Below, in pieces: positions 13,923-26,236 of a stretch of 40,435 nucleotides of DNA. Source of the stretch: Flavobacteriales bacterium. Its GTDB lineage: Bacteria; Bacteroidota; Bacteroidia; Flavobacteriales_C; GCA-002722245. The notes beneath the pieces were generated by a model, which made no database searches, was not told where the DNA came from, and was given only the letters and a program-made list of their open reading frames with translations. The first letter of the stretch is position 1; the number at the start of each line of letters is the position of its first letter. The stretch is taken from assembly GCA_002722245.1 (NCBI GenBank), contig PBLA01000025.1, positions 1 through 40,435 of the forward strand, given 5' to 3'. Position numbers and translations under genes: made by a program.

Positions 13923-16900
13923 TTATTTAAACACAACTTTCTTATGCACAGTGTTGCCTTTTCCTGTAAGCTCTAAGAAATAAACACCGGGTTCTGGCTT
14001 ATTATCAAGAGATATAGCGGAATATGTTCTTCCAGAAACAAATAAACTTGAAACTTCAGCTACTACTAGACCATTAGATGATAACAATCTAGCTTTGGCA
14101 AAATCACCTAAATTATCAAGTGCTTTCACAAAAATTAAATTGCTCGTATTTGGATTTGGGTACACATCAATTGTTTGTTGTGCGTCTGATGGTTCAGTCA
14201 AAACAATTATAATATCTGAATAAGCAAAGGCGCCATCAAAATCTATTTGTTTTAATCGGTAATAAACCAAATTTCCTGCAGTAACAACACCTTTATCCAC
14301 CCATGAATAGTGCGTCATTTCGCTCGTGTTACCTTGACCATATTCTACCTGAACAGGTTCAAAATCTTCTCCATTGTACGAACGCTCAAGTTCAAACTTC
14401 TCATTGTTAATTTCTGCAGCCGTAATCCAAGAGATAAGAATACCTTCATCTACTAAACTTGCCTCAAAACTGATCAGTTCAACTGGTAATGAAATTGGAG
14501 GTGTTTTAAATCCGAAAGAAAATGGGCTGAAATCAGATACAGTCGAAGCTGTTACAGAACCAGCTAATCCATCTACAGATGATGTTGCACCCACAGACTC
14601 CCAATCGGAACCATTATAATGTCCGATAACAATATCCGTAGCATCGTATGTTTTACTTCTTGCTGAATCTTTCCAATGAAAAGTAATATCAACATTACCT
14701 GCTCCCGATGTTCTTGAAATCTCCCAGTATTCTTCCGTTGAAATGTATACCAATTCATCGCCAACGGTTGTGGTATCGCTATAACCACTCGCAAAATATT
14801 CAACCTCATACGTGCTAGTCACATCATTTGTTAAATTGGCCATGTCAATTGGTGCCCAATATTGACCATCACCAACTGGAAAATTAAATCCTCCACTAAA
14901 AGAAATAAAACTTGCATCAACAACCATTTTACCATCCAGGTAACTCCCTGCGTTACCTCCTGAAACCGAAGCCGAGTTAGGTACTGTAAAATCAAATCCT
15001 TCACCAGAAAGAACACCATCTGTAAATGAGAAGTCTCCTGCAAAAGTAAAGTCTCCTGCAAGTCTTAATTGAGGAACGCTACTGAAACTATTATTTACCA
15101 CAATATTCTGAAAATTGAAAACATCGCCTGTTCCGCTACCACTTGTTCCCGGAATTGTTTGATTACCTGTTCCAACAAAGTTAACGGTTGAGGACCCGGT
15201 TGCATTAATTACTCCATATGCTGGTGATCCAACATTAATTGAACCGGATATGTTCATAATGGCTGTTCCGTTCATTTCGAGTTCCAATTTATCATCGGCT
15301 ACAGCAGTAAACGTTACATCCTTTAGGTTAAGGATTCCTCCTGTATTAACGGTGATTTTAGATTTAATACCTAAACCGGACTGGTCTAAGGATAAGTTAT
15401 TACCTATTGTAACAGTCCCTTCAATATCAAATGTCGTATTCGTTATTGTACCTCCTGTAGAATTAAAAATTAAATCATTACCAATTATCAAAGTTCCACC
15501 AGATTCTACATTTAATTCAAACACTTCACTTCCTCCGGTTCGTAAGAAGGTCATGTCAGAACTAACCTCAAGGGTACCCCCAGATTCAATAGTAATCCCT
15601 CCATAAAAACTTGATGAGGATGTATCTCGAACGGTTCCTAAAACAACCAAACGTCCGCCGTTTTGAATAATTATCCCCGTTGAATCTGTATTTACGTTAA
15701 AATTTATTCCTGCGATTGTATCTTGGGCATTTACGTAAACTAAGGCTCCTTCAATATTTGCAACATCTCCATTTTCTGGAACAGTACCAGTTGACCAAGT
15801 TGCTACATCATTCCAAAGACCGTTAACATTAAGCGCTTCATTTGCTCCACCAACACCGTTTACAAACAAGGAAAATGTACCTCTTCTAGTTGAAGATTGA
15901 ACGTCAACAGATATATAATATTCTTGACCAGCAGTTAATGCTGAAGTTGTAATTGATACGCTATCGGTATTTGTTACATATCTTGCACTAGCTACCTCAG
16001 TAGATGCATCGCTTTCCCAAATCGCTAGCTGTGTTCTTTGCTGATTCCCTCTGTCTCCTGCAACATCTACTCTTACAGTAAATTCATTTGTTAAAGCCGT
16101 AAACTTAAACCACCTATTAAATAATGGGCCTCCGTTATTCCAATTTGATCCTGCACTTCCATCAGCTGAGGCCCCAACTGTAGTATATGCCTCATTTGGA
16201 GATGACCAACTATTTAAATCTGTTAACTCAATAGCTCCATCTATATAGTCATAACTTGGAGTTGAATCCATACATAAAGTGAAAGAACCGTCATTACTAG
16301 CGTTCAATGCATCTACTGAGATATAGTAAGTATTACCCCCTGTTAAACCTGTTAAGTTTAATGCTACATCATCATGTAAGTCGTCATAAATTGCAGAATT
16401 AACTTCAGTTGTCCCATTAGACTCCCATACAGCTAATTGAGTTCTGTTTTGGGTTCCTTTTGCCCCATCAACGTCAACAGTTACGTTTGCAATTCCATTG
16501 ATTGGAGCTGTAAATTTAAACCACCTATTAAATAATGGTCCAGAGTTGTTCCAATTTGCTCCTGCATTTAAATCTGGCGTACCTCCTACAGTCGTGTAAG
16601 TAGCATCATCAGAACAACCACCAAATAATGAGGTTACATCAAGAGCTCCAGCGAAGAAGTCATAGCTAGGAGTAGTATCAATACATAAACTAAACGTTCC
16701 ATCATAGGTTGTACTAAATGCATCAACAGAAATATAATAAGTAGCCCCGCCTATTAAAGAGTTAGAGTTTAACTCAATATCATCTCCATTAGCAGCGTAT
16801 CTCGTACAAAGAACTTCCGTTGTACCATCACTTTCCCATAAAGCAATTTGTGATCTAGTTTGAGTTCCTTTTGCACCTCCTATATCTGCAGTAATTTTTA

Positions 16901-19607
16901 CTGTACCTAATGTTGGAGCAGTAAACTTAAACCATCTATTAAATCTAGGCCCTCCATTATTCCAGCAAGAACCTACATTTTTATCAGGAGTTCCATCAAT
17001 AGTAGTATATTCTGCATCATTTGAACACCCCCCTAATATTGATGTAACATCAATAGCTCCTTCATAAAAATCATAAGTTGGAACAGTATCATAACATAAA
17101 GTAAATGACCCAGTTCTTCCAACTGTTTGAGCGTCGACAGAGACATAGTAAGTAGCACCAGGAGTTAAACCTACTACCTCAGCAGTTACATCTTCAGTAT
17201 TTGTTACATATCTATCAGATGCAAGCTCAGTTGTACCATCATTTTCCCATATAGCTAATTGAGTTCTCGTCTGATCTCCTTTAGTGCCATCAACATCTAT
17301 AGTGATATGAGCTACTCCATTATTAGCAGCCGTAAATTTAAACCATCTATTGTACAAAGGACCTGAATTATTCCATGTAGACCCAGCGTTTCCATCAGCA
17401 GAGGCTCCAATGGTAGTATATTCAGCATCAGCAGAACAAGTTCCTTTTAAAGTATCAATATCAATTGCTCCAGCATACCAGTCATATGTAGTTGTTGTGT
17501 CAAATATAATTGAGAATGTCCCTGTGTATCCTATTCCATTTGCATCTACAGATAGATAGTATGTTGCACCTCCTGTTAAACCAATCGCACCAACTGTAAC
17601 GTCATCAGTAGCCCCACCATATCTTGAACAAGCTACCTGAGTTGTTCCATCACTTTGCCACAGAGCAGCCTGAGTTCTTCCTTGATCCCCTTTACCATCA
17701 TTGATATCAATGGTAATATCTACAGATCCTGTTACCGGTGCGGTAAATACAAACCACTTATTATAGCTTGGTCCAGCTGCCCAACAATCTCCAGCACTAC
17801 CGTCTGCTGAGGACCCAATTGTAGTGTAAGCGGCATCGGCTGATACACTTCCTTTAATGGGGTTAATATCCGTAGCCCCTGCTACATAATCATTGTTTAC
17901 TAGTGTATCAATGCAAAGGGTAAAGCTTCCGCTTCTGTTTGTAGCTTGGGCATCAACAGAAATGTAATATGTAGCTCCTGGAGTTAAAGCATCAGATGAA
18001 GCAATAACATCATCAGTATCATTATTATATCTACCACATGCTACTTGAGTTGTTCCATTTGATTGCCAAATTGCAACCTGACCTCTTATCATATCTCCTT
18101 TAGTCCCATCAACATCTGCTTTCACTGCTGCAAAACCAGTAATTGGTGCTGTAAACATGAACCATCTATTTTTTACAGCAAGTCCTCCAGTTGTATTCCA
18201 ACATGAAGCGGCATTTAAATCAGAAGTTGCATCATCATTATCATAAGCTGCATCTGCTGAACATCCTCCCAATAACGATGTAACGTCAATTGCACCTTCG
18301 TAATAATCGTATGAGGCAGTAGTGTCATAACAAACCGTAAAAGTTCCAGATCTACCTGATGTTGCATCAACTGATAAATAATAAGTATCACCAGCAGTTA
18401 AACCAACAGCCTCAACTGTTACATCTTCGGTATCGGTTACATATCTATCAGTTGCTATCTCAGTTGTTCCATCACTTGCCCAAATAGCTGCTTGGGTCCT
18501 AGTTTGATCTCCTTTTGTTCCATCTACATCAATTGTAAAATTAGCCACACCATTTACTGCTGCAGTAAATTGGAACCACTTATTGTATAATGGTCCTCCG
18601 TTATTCCAAGATGAACCAGCATTTAAATCTGCTGTTCCTCCTACAGTTGTATATTCTGCATCAGATGAACATCCGTCTTTTAAAGTATCAATATTAATTG
18701 CTCCTGCTAAGAAGTCATAAGAAGGCAAAGTATCAATACATAATGAGAAAGTGCTGGTATACTGGAAATTCTGAACATCAACAGACAAATAATATGTAGC
18801 CCCTGGAGTTAATGAATTAGAACTAACGTTTACATCATCTTCCTGAGAAGCATATCTAGCACTTGCTATTTCAGTTGTTCCATCACTTGCCCAAATGGCA
18901 GCTTCAGTTCTTAACTGATCTCCTTTTCCACTTCCTACATCAATAGTTATTTCGGCTAATCCTGTAGACGGAGCAGTAAACTTAAACCATCTATTCGCCA
19001 CGGTATTGGCAATATTCCAGTTTGCACCAGCATTTAAATCACCTATAGAATTTTTAGTCGTGTACTCAGCATCTGAAGAACAAGTCCCCAACAAAGTATC
19101 AATATCAATTGCTCCAACATAAGTGCTGTAATTAGCAACAGTATCAAAATCTATTGTAAAAGTTCCAAATCTTCCTGACCTGGCATCAACTGATAAATAA
19201 TATGTATCACCAGATGTTAATCCATTCGCTGCAATAACAATATCATCAGTATTATCTCCATATCTATTACTTACAACTTGAGTACTTGCATCACTTTGCC
19301 ATAAAGCAGCTTGTGCTTGATCCATAGTCCCTTTTCCACTTGCCACATCTACAGTTAATACAACTTGACCAGTTGTTGGTGCAGAAAACTTAAACCATTT
19401 GGTATACAGAGGCCCTGAATTATTCCAATTGCTTCCTGCTAAACCGTCAGCAGAACCACCAACGGTAGAATATTCAGCATCTGTAGAGCTAGTCCCTTTT
19501 AAAGTATCAATATCAATTGCATTCACAAAATCATCATTGGAAGACTGGGATAGACCAATAAGCGATAAACAGCTTAATAAACCCAATAGAATCTCTTTTT
19601 TCAACAT
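13923..19607 (-). CDS. Giant T9SS-secreted nine-repeat surface protein
   Basis: A 1894-residue exported protein with a signal peptide (1-20, ending LSQ). Residues about 25-1250 hold nine repeats of about 137 residues. Each has the pattern GAIDIDTL..CS.DAEYTT..., a WN..GP..N.WFKFTAP strand, a D..GD..RTQ.A.W.SDGTTE block and a YYISVDA strand; this is like a pre-peptidase-type beta-sandwich domain. Residues about 1255-1700 start with LWNDVATWSTGTVPENGD and continue as a beta-helix-like section. PVELISFEASL starts near 1708, followed by a T9SS type A sorting domain from about 1815 (IDVYPNPN). Likely a surface adhesin or matrix protein. It is followed downstream by a bidirectional terminator. Confidence 0.85.
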   Translation of the reverse strand: MLKKEILLGLLSCLSLIGLSQSSNDDFVNAIDIDTLKGTSSTDAEYSTVGGSADGLAGSNWNNSGPLYTKWFKFSAPTTGQVVLTVDVASGKGTMDQAQAALWQSDASTQVVSNRYGDNTDDIVIAANGLTSGDTYYLSVDARSGRFGTFTIDFDTVANYSTYVGAIDIDTLLGTCSSDAEYTTKNSIGDLNAGANWNIANTVANRWFKFTAPSTGLAEITIDVGSGKGDQLRTEAAIWASDGTTEIASARYASQEDDVNVSSNSLTPGATYYLSVDVQNFQYTSTFSLCIDTLPSYDFLAGAINIDTLKDGCSSDAEYTTVGGTADLNAGSSWNNGGPLYNKWFQFTAAVNGVANFTIDVDGTKGDQTRTQAAIWASDGTTEIATDRYVTDTEDVTVEAVGLTAGDTYYLSVDATSGRSGTFTVCYDTTASYDYYEGAIDVTSLLGGCSADAAYDNDDATSDLNAASCWNTTGGLAVKNRWFMFTAPITGFAAVKADVDGTKGDMIRGQVAIWQSNGTTQVACGRYNNDTDDVIASSDALTPGATYYISVDAQATNRSGSFTLCIDTLVNNDYVAGATDINPIKGSVSADAAYTTIGSSADGSAGDCWAAGPSYNKWFVFTAPVTGSVDITIDINDGKGDQGRTQAALWQSDGTTQVACSRYGGATDDVTVGAIGLTGGATYYLSVDANGIGYTGTFSIIFDTTTTYDWYAGAIDIDTLKGTCSADAEYTTIGASADGNAGSTWNNSGPLYNRWFKFTAANNGVAHITIDVDGTKGDQTRTQLAIWENDGTTELASDRYVTNTEDVTAEVVGLTPGATYYVSVDAQTVGRTGSFTLCYDTVPTYDFYEGAIDVTSILGGCSNDAEYTTIDGTPDKNVGSCWNNGGPRFNRWFKFTAPTLGTVKITADIGGAKGTQTRSQIALWESDGTTEVLCTRYAANGDDIELNSNSLIGGATYYISVDAFSTTYDGTFSLCIDTTPSYDFFAGALDVTSLFGGCSDDATYTTVGGTPDLNAGANWNNSGPLFNRWFKFTAPINGIANVTVDVDGAKGTQNRTQLAVWESNGTTEVNSAIYDDLHDDVALNLTGLTGGNTYYISVDALNASNDGSFTLCMDSTPSYDYIDGAIELTDLNSWSSPNEAYTTVGASADGSAGSNWNNGGPLFNRWFKFTALTNEFTVRVDVAGDRGNQQRTQLAIWESDASTEVASARYVTNTDSVSITTSALTAGQEYYISVDVQSSTRRGTFSLFVNGVGGANEALNVNGLWNDVATWSTGTVPENGDVANIEGALVYVNAQDTIAGINFNVNTDSTGIIIQNGGRLVVLGTVRDTSSSSFYGGITIESGGTLEVSSDMTFLRTGGSEVFELNVESGGTLIIGNDLIFNSTGGTITNTTFDIEGTVTIGNNLSLDQSGLGIKSKITVNTGGILNLKDVTFTAVADDKLELEMNGTAIMNISGSINVGSPAYGVINATGSSTVNFVGTGNQTIPGTSGSGTGDVFNFQNIVVNNSFSSVPQLRLAGDFTFAGDFSFTDGVLSGEGFDFTVPNSASVSGGNAGSYLDGKMVVDASFISFSGGFNFPVGDGQYWAPIDMANLTNDVTSTYEVEYFASGYSDTTTVGDELVYISTEEYWEISRTSGAGNVDITFHWKDSARSKTYDATDIVIGHYNGSDWESVGATSSVDGLAGSVTASTVSDFSPFSFGFKTPPISLPVELISFEASLVDEGILISWITAAEINNEKFELERSYNGEDFEPVQVEYGQGNTSEMTHYSWVDKGVVTAGNLVYYRLKQIDFDGAFAYSDIIIVLTEPSDAQQTIDVYPNPNTSNLIFVKALDNLGDFAKARLLSSNGLVVAEVSSLFVSGRTYSAISLDNKPEPGVYFLELTGKGNTVHKKVVFK
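15860..19535 (-). repeat. Nine tandem coding repeats of about 411 bp
   Basis: Nine successive units of about 135-137 codons inside the giant T9SS gene. Each unit can be recognised by the DAEYTT-like, WFKFTAP-like and YYLSVDA-like words. The first and last units are the most divergent. DNA-level similarity between units is visible but not exact, so the array looks old, with room for recombination between units. Confidence 0.85.
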
Positions 19608-19964
19608 CTAAAGCAAGTTTTTTCGGTCAAAAAGGACCTTTTATCAGTAGTTTTATTTTAGAAATTAAAACAGAACTCGAAAAAAAATTAAAACTTTTGG
19701 AAAATGAGTAACTCAGTAACTTTTTTATATCCTCTATTTTTGTTCATTCTTTGAATAATTTTGTTAAAAATTAAGGATTCATTGCAACTGAAGTTCACTT
19801 TTTCATAAATCGATAATAGTTCTCGTTGTTCGTTTAAATTCTTTTTATTGTATTAAATGCATTTAAAATGAGTATGAACCAATTAATAAAAAAGGTTTAA
19901 ACTCCATTTTAGCGCCTAAAAATACAATTTTTACAGATAAGTTGCTTTTAATATGACGATTTTT
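19608..19964. other. Gene-free gap between giant T9SS gene and pheT
   Basis: No ORF worth naming. It contains a small hairpin GGTC-N6-GACC at about 19640 in the leader of the giant gene, a direct repeat AGTAAC-TC-AGTAAC near 19711, a 14-base palindrome TTAAATGCATTTAA at 19853-19866, and TTTTAG-CGC-CTAAAA just after pheT (about 19906-19921). I found no exact TAnnTTTG promoter for the giant gene. Confidence 0.5.
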
Positions 19965-22382
19965 TTAGCGCAATTCCGCACCTAATTTTTCAGTAAATGC
20001 TTTTTGCAATTTACTCATTGAATGCTCAATTTGATCCTCTTTAAGTGTTGATTCTTCGGATTGAAGAATAAAACTCAAGGCGTACGACTTTTTTCCTTTC
20101 GGTAATTTATCTCCTTGATAAATATCAAAAAGAAAAACTTCCTTTAATAAGTTTCGCTCACTCTCAAATGCTATGCGTTCCAAATCTGCATACTGAACAG
20201 ATTCGTCAATAAGTAACGATAGATCGCGCTTTACTGGATGATATTTTGCCAAGGGTTTAAAATGAGTTTTAGAAAAATGGAGAAGTTTTAAAATTTCATC
20301 CCATTTTATGTCTGCAAAATAAACCGATTGTTTAACACCTGTTTGTTTTAGAAATGAAGAGCGTACTTTTCCATACTCTGCAATTAATGTCTTTTTGTGA
20401 TAGACCCCCAAGCCTTCAACAAGAAAATCATTATTTAACGCTCTCGTCTTTATTTTTTGAATACCGAATCGTTCAAATAAAAGGGTGAGATAACCTTTAA
20501 TTGTATAGTAGGATACCGAATTTGAATTTTGACACCAAGTCGCTTCCTGTTGTAAACCTGTTAAAAATAATGCTAAATGTTTTTGCTCAATGTAGGTTTC
20601 TTCTTGCTTGTGATAAGATTTTCCCCACTCAAAGAACTTAAGGTCTGCATTCTTTCTATTTTGATTTCTGGCCACACTTTCCAGTCCTCCAAAAAGAAGA
20701 TTTCTTCTCAAAATATTTAACTCTTGACTTAACGGATTGAGTAATTTAACATGTTGCTCCTCGTGAGTTTGATGAACTCCCGTGTAGTATTCTTGTTTTG
20801 TTAGAGAATTGGTTAAAATTTCATTGAATCCATTACCTACAAGTAAATTAGATATTTCTGAAACAATCTTGTGAGCAGAAAGACCTTTAGAATTGACAAC
20901 CGAGGAATTAAGAGAACGAGGAATTTCAATCGTATTATACCCATAAACCCGTAAAATCTCTTCTATTACATCACATTCTCTTTGCACATCTACACGATAG
21001 GGCGGCACCGTAAGTTGTAAAACGTCCTCCGTCTCTGAGATGATATTGATCTCTAAACTTGACAGTATTCCTTTAATGGTCTCTTTTGGTATAACATTAC
21101 CTAATAGTGAATCGCATCTGGAAAATGAAAAAGTTACTTCAAAAGGATGTGTCTCAGCTTTTACAACATCAATAAGTTCAGAGGCGATTTCTCCTCCTGC
21201 AACCTCAATGATAAGATTTGCAGCTCTTGTTAATGCTTTTGTGGTTATTTTAGGATCAATACCACGCTCAAATCGATAGGAGGCGTCTGTTTTTAACCCA
21301 AAATCTTTACTCGTTTTACGGACAGATACTGGATCAAAATAAGCACTTTCTAAAAAAATATTTTGGGTTGTTGCTTGAACACCAGATTTTTCTCCTCCAA
21401 ACACACCTGCTATACACATTCCTTCAACTGAATTGCATATCATTAAATGGCCATCTTTTAAAATTCGATCCTCGCCATCAAGCGTGGTGAATTTTTGACC
21501 GCCCAAATCACTTCTCACATTGATTTCATTTCCAGTAACCGCATAGTCAAACGCATGCAAAGGTTGCCCCAATTCATGCAGTACATAGTTTGTTACATCT
21601 ACCACGTTATTCACAGGAGTTAAACCAATTGCATTTAGTTTATTTTGTAGCCATTCAGGAGAAGGTTTTACGTTAACGCCTTTAATGGTCACTCCAGCAT
21701 ATCTGGAACATGCTTGATCATCATGAATAGTGACTTCAATAGGTAAATCTGCTTTTTTCTTAAGGGGTGTCAACTTAGGAAAGTTTGCGTTAATTTTTCT
21801 TCCCTTAAATTGATAATAAACAGCAAGATCTCGAGCAACACCGTAATGAGAAAGGGCATCTGCTCGATTAGGAGTAATGTCTACCTCTAAAATATAATCT
21901 TCTTTAACTTCAAAATAGTCTCTAGCCAACATACCTGCTTTCACGCCAGTTGGCAAAACCATAATCCCATCATGACTAGTTCCTAATCCGATTTCGTCCT
22001 CAGCACAAATCATTCCTTCAGACAATTCTCCTCTTAACTTTGTTTTCTTAATCGTGAAAGAATCATCCTTACTAAATAGGGTTGTACCAATAGGAGCAAC
22101 CACAACTTTTTGCCCAATTTGAACATTTGGTGCACCACAAACGATATTTAATAATTCATCCCTACCAATATCTACTTTTGTACAGCGCAATTTATCCGCA
22201 TTGGGATGTTGCCAACAATCCATTACTTCTCCAATAATCAAGCCCTCTAAACCTCCTTTTATAGATTCTTTTTTCTCTACTCCTCCAATCTCTAAACCTA
22301 AATCTGTTAAAATTTGAGACAGTTCATCGGGAGACTCAGTAATTTGAATATATTCTTTAAGCCAGTTGTACGAGATATTCAT
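19965..22382 (-). CDS. pheT: Phenylalanyl-tRNA synthetase beta subunit
   Basis: Charges tRNA-Phe as an alpha2-beta2 enzyme in the cytoplasm. At 805 residues it is full length for the bacterial long form. It begins MNISYNWLKEYIQ, then an EMAP-like tRNA-binding domain (about 40-150; WQHPNADKLRCTKVDIG and NIVCGAPNVQIGQKVVV), B3/B4 editing region (about 200-400), B5 domain (about 405-475), a synthetase-like core, and a C-terminal anticodon-binding FDX-ACB domain (AKYHPVKRDLSLLIDES). pheS is not in the window. It lies 51 bases after yaaA on the same strand and has its own promoter-like sequence. Confidence 0.97.
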   Translation of the reverse strand: MNISYNWLKEYIQITESPDELSQILTDLGLEIGGVEKKESIKGGLEGLIIGEVMDCWQHPNADKLRCTKVDIGRDELLNIVCGAPNVQIGQKVVVAPIGTTLFSKDDSFTIKKTKLRGELSEGMICAEDEIGLGTSHDGIMVLPTGVKAGMLARDYFEVKEDYILEVDITPNRADALSHYGVARDLAVYYQFKGRKINANFPKLTPLKKKADLPIEVTIHDDQACSRYAGVTIKGVNVKPSPEWLQNKLNAIGLTPVNNVVDVTNYVLHELGQPLHAFDYAVTGNEINVRSDLGGQKFTTLDGEDRILKDGHLMICNSVEGMCIAGVFGGEKSGVQATTQNIFLESAYFDPVSVRKTSKDFGLKTDASYRFERGIDPKITTKALTRAANLIIEVAGGEIASELIDVVKAETHPFEVTFSFSRCDSLLGNVIPKETIKGILSSLEINIISETEDVLQLTVPPYRVDVQRECDVIEEILRVYGYNTIEIPRSLNSSVVNSKGLSAHKIVSEISNLLVGNGFNEILTNSLTKQEYYTGVHQTHEEQHVKLLNPLSQELNILRRNLLFGGLESVARNQNRKNADLKFFEWGKSYHKQEETYIEQKHLALFLTGLQQEATWCQNSNSVSYYTIKGYLTLLFERFGIQKIKTRALNNDFLVEGLGVYHKKTLIAEYGKVRSSFLKQTGVKQSVYFADIKWDEILKLLHFSKTHFKPLAKYHPVKRDLSLLIDESVQYADLERIAFESERNLLKEVFLFDIYQGDKLPKGKKSYALSFILQSEESTLKEDQIEHSMSKLQKAFTEKLGAELR

Positions 22383-22398
22383 GCAAAAATAGTTTCTG

Positions 22399-22425
22399 CA
22401 AAAGTATGAATATTAGGTAGAACAA
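22399..22425 (-). promoter_or_regulatory. Probable pheT promoter
   Basis: Minus strand: TTG (22423-22425), a short 16-base spacer and TACTTTTG (22399-22406), an exact TAnnTTTG. The leader to the ATG at 22382 would be about 10 bases. Confidence 0.45.
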
Positions 22426-22433
22426 TCACTTAT

Positions 22434-23180
22434 TTAACGTGTGAAAACCCATTCATGCTCAGAAGACAATTCCTCATTAAACAGATATCCTGCTTGATTG
22501 AAATTTTTCAAATCCTGATAATTTTGAATTCTTTCTTTTATAATCCAATGCGCCATCATACCTCTCGACTGCTTTGCGTATACCATAACCACTTTGTAGT
22601 CCCCCTTTTTGAACTCTTTAAAAACGGGGGTAATTACTTTTCCGGAAAATTGCTTTAATCGAGCAGCTTTGCTGTATTCAGTTGAGGCTAAATTTACAAT
22701 CACCTCACTTTCTTCACGCTGAATAAAGTTCAAAATATCCTCCTCCCAAAATTGATATAAGTTTTTATGTCCTCCAATAGCAAGCTTGGTTCCCATTTCA
22801 AGTCTGTATGGCTCAATCAATGTGCTTGGAGTTAAAATTCCATAGAGCCCGGATAGTATCCTCAATTTTTCCTCAGCCTCAATCAAATCATCTTTCGTAA
22901 AAGAGGTAATATCCAAACCACTATATACCTCCCCATTAAACACAAACCCAGCACATCCTTTTTCATTTAAGGAACTTCCCATCATTTGGAATCGTTGATA
23001 ATTTAATTCCGAAAGTTGCGGACTCAACTTCATGACTTGTCCAATTTCTTGAGAAGAATATTTTTTTAATTCGTTTTGCAGTTGAGCTGTTTTTTGAGGA
23101 AATACAACATTGTTTACTTCCTTCAATTCAGGTGTTTTGGAAAAATCTAATTTCTTGGCGGGTGATAATAGAACTTTCAT
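22434..23180 (-). CDS. yaaA: YaaA-family peroxide stress protein
   Basis: A 248-residue cytoplasmic protein of the YaaA/DUF328 family. In Escherichia coli YaaA lowers free intracellular iron during hydrogen peroxide stress, and the fold binds DNA. Landmarks are the N-terminal SPAKKLDFSK, LSELNYQRFQMM, YSGLDITSFTKDDL, LRILSGLYGILTP and the C-terminal VVMVYAKQSRGMMAHWIIKE. Length is normal. It is divergent from the LytTR regulator and upstream of pheT. Iron-related function is known for the family, not shown here. Confidence 0.9.
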   Translation of the reverse strand: MKVLLSPAKKLDFSKTPELKEVNNVVFPQKTAQLQNELKKYSSQEIGQVMKLSPQLSELNYQRFQMMGSSLNEKGCAGFVFNGEVYSGLDITSFTKDDLIEAEEKLRILSGLYGILTPSTLIEPYRLEMGTKLAIGGHKNLYQFWEEDILNFIQREESEVIVNLASTEYSKAARLKQFSGKVITPVFKEFKKGDYKVVMVYAKQSRGMMAHWIIKERIQNYQDLKNFNQAGYLFNEELSSEHEWVFTR

Positions 23181-23283
23181 TTTTTTAAAATAATTACAAC
23201 ATCTTAAAAATATTACATTTTAAATCAAAATAAGCGAATAACTTTTGGAGAAAATTTTCGTAGTAAAGAAAGTTTTTAAAATT

Positions 23284-23976
23284 ATGAAGAAATATAAATC
23301 CATTATTATTGACGATGATCCTATAGCGCAAAAACTCATGGAGCAGTGCGTTAATCGAAATAATTCATTTGAGCAACCTTTCATTGTAAGTGATGTTATT
23401 TCATTAAAAGAGAAATTGAAAGAGGAAGCAATTGATGTTCTTTTTTTGGATGTTGAATTACCTGAACTTTCTGGAATCGACTTCATGAGAGTTTCCAAAG
23501 ACCTTCCCCAAGTAGTCCTGATGAGTAATATGAAACAATATGCTGCTGATGCTTTTGAGGTTGAAGCGTTGGAATTTTTACCAAAACCCGTAGATTATAA
23601 TCGATTTTTAAAAACGGTAAACAAGCTGGATCGAAATAGTTCATCTTCCACTATCCCTGAACAGGAAGAAAGTATTTTCTTCAAAATAAATGGTAAACTC
23701 CAAAAAATTAATCTGAGTGATGTTTTATTTTTTGAGGCCATGTCTGACTATGTTAAAATTATTACAGCTGCAAAAACCTATGTTGTTTTGCACACAATGA
23801 CTAAACTACAAAACCATCTACCCAATTCTTTTTTAAGATGTCACCGATCTTACTTGGTTAACCTAAAAAAGGTTGATGCCCTAGATGATCGTGTGCTAGA
23901 AGTAAAAGGTCACGCGATTCCAGTATCCAGAAGCTATTACAATACAATTAAAAATCGTTTGAAAGTATTTAATTAA
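23284..23976 (+). CDS. LytTR-type response regulator
   Basis: A 230-residue transcription regulator. The receiver domain (1-120) has the acidic cluster IIIDDDPIAQ, phospho-acceptor Asp in LFLDVELPELSGIDF, Ser in LMSNMKQ and the KP pair in FLPKPVDYNRF. A LytTR DNA-binding domain follows (about 140-228): FFKINGKLQKINLSDVLFFEAMSDYVKI and FLRCHRSYLVNLKKVD. I chose ATG at 23284 because MKKYKSIIIDDD is the standard family start; the extra upstream codons (from 23245) do not resemble it. No histidine kinase is adjacent, so it is an orphan in this window. Convergent with gyrB. Confidence 0.92.
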   Translation: MKKYKSIIIDDDPIAQKLMEQCVNRNNSFEQPFIVSDVISLKEKLKEEAIDVLFLDVELPELSGIDFMRVSKDLPQVVLMSNMKQYAADAFEVEALEFLPKPVDYNRFLKTVNKLDRNSSSSTIPEQEESIFFKINGKLQKINLSDVLFFEAMSDYVKIITAAKTYVVLHTMTKLQNHLPNSFLRCHRSYLVNLKKVDALDDRVLEVKGHAIPVSRSYYNTIKNRLKVFN

Positions 23977-24031
23977 ATCGATTCATTTAGTTAATAGTGA
24001 TATTGAAGAAATTCCATTTTTAACATAGAAC

Positions 24032-24059
24032 AAAAAAGGACTGATTAATCAGTCCTTTT
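24032..24059. terminator. Shared terminator between LytTR regulator and gyrB
   Basis: A 26-base perfect palindrome (24034-24059) with arms AAAAGGACTGATT/AATCAGTCCTTTT. The A and T runs at the ends make it a terminator in both directions, fitting the convergent genes. Confidence 0.85.
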
Positions 24060-24086
24060 CTTATATAAATTGATAATTAAAACTCA

Positions 24087-26108
<2,022 letters not shown>

Positions 26109-26236
26109 TTATAATACTTGATTTTTCGGTCTTTTTATCAACACGAAATTAACAGTACAATATACCAATAATTAAGGAATTTCAACTACTAAAATCAGTT
26201 CAATTTATATTGATTAATTTTACTAAAATTTCAATT

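Noticed and set aside
15860-19535. The nine-unit array as a satellite repeat or CRISPR
   Set aside because: Units are about 411 bp, in frame and divergent, and encode protein domains; no short identical repeats with unique spacers are present.
14374-19611. Plus-strand ORFs inside the giant T9SS gene
   Set aside because: They are antisense shadows of repeated coding sequence, with no promoters or family resemblance.
19853-19866. Palindrome TTAAATGCATTTAA as an operator
   Set aside because: Short AT palindrome in a gap with no matching copy elsewhere in the window and no promoter beside it.
23245-23283. Upstream extension of the LytTR regulator start
   Set aside because: The extra 13 residues do not resemble the family; MKKYKSIIIDDD at 23284 is the usual start.
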